This document shows, piece by piece, positions 62,802 to 64,000 of a DNA stretch of 64,000 nt. Position numbers and translations under genes: made by a program. Location of the stretch: NCBI RefSeq assembly GCF_000316625.1, contig NC_019676.1, forward strand, positions 545,001 through 609,000, read 5' to 3'. The stretch is from Nostoc sp. PCC 7107. Its GTDB lineage: Bacteria > Cyanobacteriota > Cyanobacteriia > Cyanobacteriales > Nostocaceae. The notes beneath the pieces were generated by a model. That model saw only the letters and a program-made list of their open reading frames with translations, did not search any database and was not told the origin of the DNA. Within the stretch, counting starts at the first letter, position 1. Each line of letters opens with the position of its first letter.

Positions 62802-64000
62802 ATGAATAAGGTTTCAACTAACGGATTTATTTTGATTGTCGATGATAATCCGACCAATTTATCTGTCTTGTCGGAAGCGCTGGCTAGTGAGGGTTGGCGT
62901 TTTAGAGTAGCAGTTGATGGCGAAAGTGCGATCGCTCAAGCCGAACGCAATCAACCAGAATTAATTTTACTTGATGTGCAAATGCCGGGCATTGACGGAT
63001 TTGAAACTTGTCGCCGCCTGAAAGCTAATCCCACAACACAAAATGTGCCGATTATTTTCACTACAGCTTTAGCTGATACGGAAAGCAAAATCAAAGGATT
63101 TTTTCTTGGTGCAGTAGATTATATCCCTAAACCCTTTGCCCAAGAGGAAGTGATTGCTAGAGTGCGCGTGCATTTACAACTCCAGCAATTGAATCAATCT
63201 TTAGAACAACAAGTGCGCGATCGCACCAATGCGTTGCAAAAAGCGCAAGTGCAACTGGTACAGCAAGAAAAACTCTCAACTTTAGGTGAGTTAATCGCCG
63301 GTATTGCCCATGAGATGAACAATCCTATCAGTTTTATCACCAACAATATCCCACCTTTACAGGAATACATCGACGCACTCACCGAGCTTCTCCAACTTTA
63401 TGAACAAGCGTATCCAACCCCAACAGCCAAAATCACTAGTTTTATTAAAAACCTGGATCTGAAATTTGTTCTGGAAGATATTGTCAAAATTTTAGGTTCA
63501 CTCCAGGTAGGCTCTGAACGCATTCAGCACCTTTCGACTTCACTCCGCAGCTTTTCGCGCTCGGATAGTGATACCAAATTAGCTGCTGATTTGCATTTAG
63601 GACTGGATAGTACACTGATGATTTTACAACACCGTTTGAAAGCTAATGGCGATCGCCCAGGGATTGAAGTTATGCGGTGTTATAGCAAATTACCTCATGT
63701 CAATTGCTATGTGGGAGAGATGAATCAAGTATTTATGAATCTTCTGGCTAACGCCATTGACGCTCTTGATGAAGCGATTATCCAAGGCAAAATGTGCGAT
63801 CGCATTCCTCAAATTAAGATTACAACAGAGGTCAATTCTCAACAAATGGCGGTAATTAAAATTGCTGACAATGGAATTGGCATTCCTGAACGACTCAAGC
63901 AACGCTTATTTGAACCTTTATTTACGACAAAGCCTGTAGGTAAAGGTACTGGACTTGGCTTATCCATCGCCCATCAGATTATTGTCGAAAAACACAACGG
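62802..64000 (+). CDS. Response regulator / histidine kinase (partial, runs off window)
   Basis: An open frame from ATG 62802 continues to the end of the window (399 complete codons, no stop). It encodes an N-terminal receiver (ILIVDDNPTNLSVLSEAL, LILLDVQMPGIDGF, YIPKPF), a coiled coil (LQLQQLNQSLEQQVRDRTNA), a HisKA-like helix (GELIAGIAHEMNNPISFI) and a HATPase_c domain (NLLANAIDAL, DNGIGIPERL, GTGLGLSI). It starts 31 bp after the ethylene-receptor-like kinase on the same strand and is its likely partner. The C-terminal end is not visible. Confidence 0.9.
   Translation, partial: MNKVSTNGFILIVDDNPTNLSVLSEALASEGWRFRVAVDGESAIAQAERNQPELILLDVQMPGIDGFETCRRLKANPTTQNVPIIFTTALADTESKIKGFFLGAVDYIPKPFAQEEVIARVRVHLQLQQLNQSLEQQVRDRTNALQKAQVQLVQQEKLSTLGELIAGIAHEMNNPISFITNNIPPLQEYIDALTELLQLYEQAYPTPTAKITSFIKNLDLKFVLEDIVKILGSLQVGSERIQHLSTSLRSFSRSDSDTKLAADLHLGLDSTLMILQHRLKANGDRPGIEVMRCYSKLPHVNCYVGEMNQVFMNLLANAIDALDEAIIQGKMCDRIPQIKITTEVNSQQMAVIKIADNGIGIPERLKQRLFEPLFTTKPVGKGTGLGLSIAHQIIVEKHN

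Overview
The window is chromosomal DNA from a cyanobacterium, most likely a filamentous Nostocales-type strain (Nostoc/Anabaena/Calothrix/Tolypothrix grade). The evidence is: very frequent HIP1 octamers (GCGATCGC); a 16S-tRNA-Ile-tRNA-Ala-23S operon whose spacer carries ACTCAGC/T heptamer repeats; genes specific to or typical of cyanobacteria (NDH-1/CO2-uptake genes, txlA, ntcB-cnaT, a CoaR-type regulator, DUF1995 and DUF3616 proteins); and many short palindromic repeats of the kind scattered through Nostoc genomes. The species cannot be fixed from this window alone.

Layout. 1-3.3 kb: rRNA operon on the minus strand (5' third of 23S, tRNA-Ala(TGC), tRNA-Ile(GAT), 16S and a candidate rrn promoter). 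3.4-6.4 kb: glyQ, an FAD/NAD oxidoreductase and a GNAT acetyltransferase. 6.5-12.2 kb: a four-gene operon for NDH-1-driven CO2 uptake (NdhF3/4-type, NdhD3/4-type, a CDP-alcohol phosphatidyltransferase-like protein and a CupA/CupB CO2-hydration protein). It has a long palindrome just upstream and a classic terminator downstream. 12.4-16.5 kb: txlA, a NIL-domain ferredoxin, a DUF3616 protein, a CHAD protein and a secreted protein. 16.7-19.2 kb: a TetR regulator, a tautomerase-like protein and a thioesterase, divergent from an MpaB-type oxygenase, with a TetR-type operator in the shared gap. 19.2-21.9 kb: three tandem 444-bp repeat units, each holding a small Cys-motif protein, flanked by a truncated and a complete copy of a DUF1995 gene. 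22-27 kb: a metallophosphoesterase, ntcB behind a textbook NtcA promoter, cnaT and a PEP-CTERM protein.

27.3-36.3 kb: a 1096-residue protein joining a PstS-like periplasmic domain, one membrane span and three DUF4912 repeats; a CoaR-type MerR/precorrin-isomerase fusion regulator; a carotenoid oxygenase; and a small-molecule kinase-DOMON pair. 36.3-46.1 kb: a chemosensory locus. cheY, cheC and a hybrid kinase are on the minus strand; cheA, cheW, a soluble HAMP-type MCP, cheB and cheR are on the plus strand; an orphan IS1-InsA-like gene sits in the divergent middle. 46-52 kb: small proteins, an MMADHC-like cobalamin-trafficking protein, a lipoprotein nuclease, and an AdoCbl riboswitch driving cbiMNQO cobalt uptake. 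52.3-60.6 kb: an alpha-2-macroglobulin-like lipoprotein divergent from penicillin-binding protein 1C. 60.9-64 kb: an ethylene-receptor-like hybrid kinase followed by a response-regulator/kinase that runs off the window.

Functional themes are inorganic carbon uptake, nitrate-assimilation control, cobalt/B12 supply (riboswitch, transporter, MMADHC-like protein and CoaR within 18 kb), envelope defence (A2M-PBP1C) and signal transduction. The least explained items are the PstS-like/DUF4912 protein, the soluble chemosensory array with its embedded InsA-like gene, the 444-bp triplicated locus and the TetR/tautomerase/MpaB module. All functional statements rest on motif and family recognition by eye; no database search was run.
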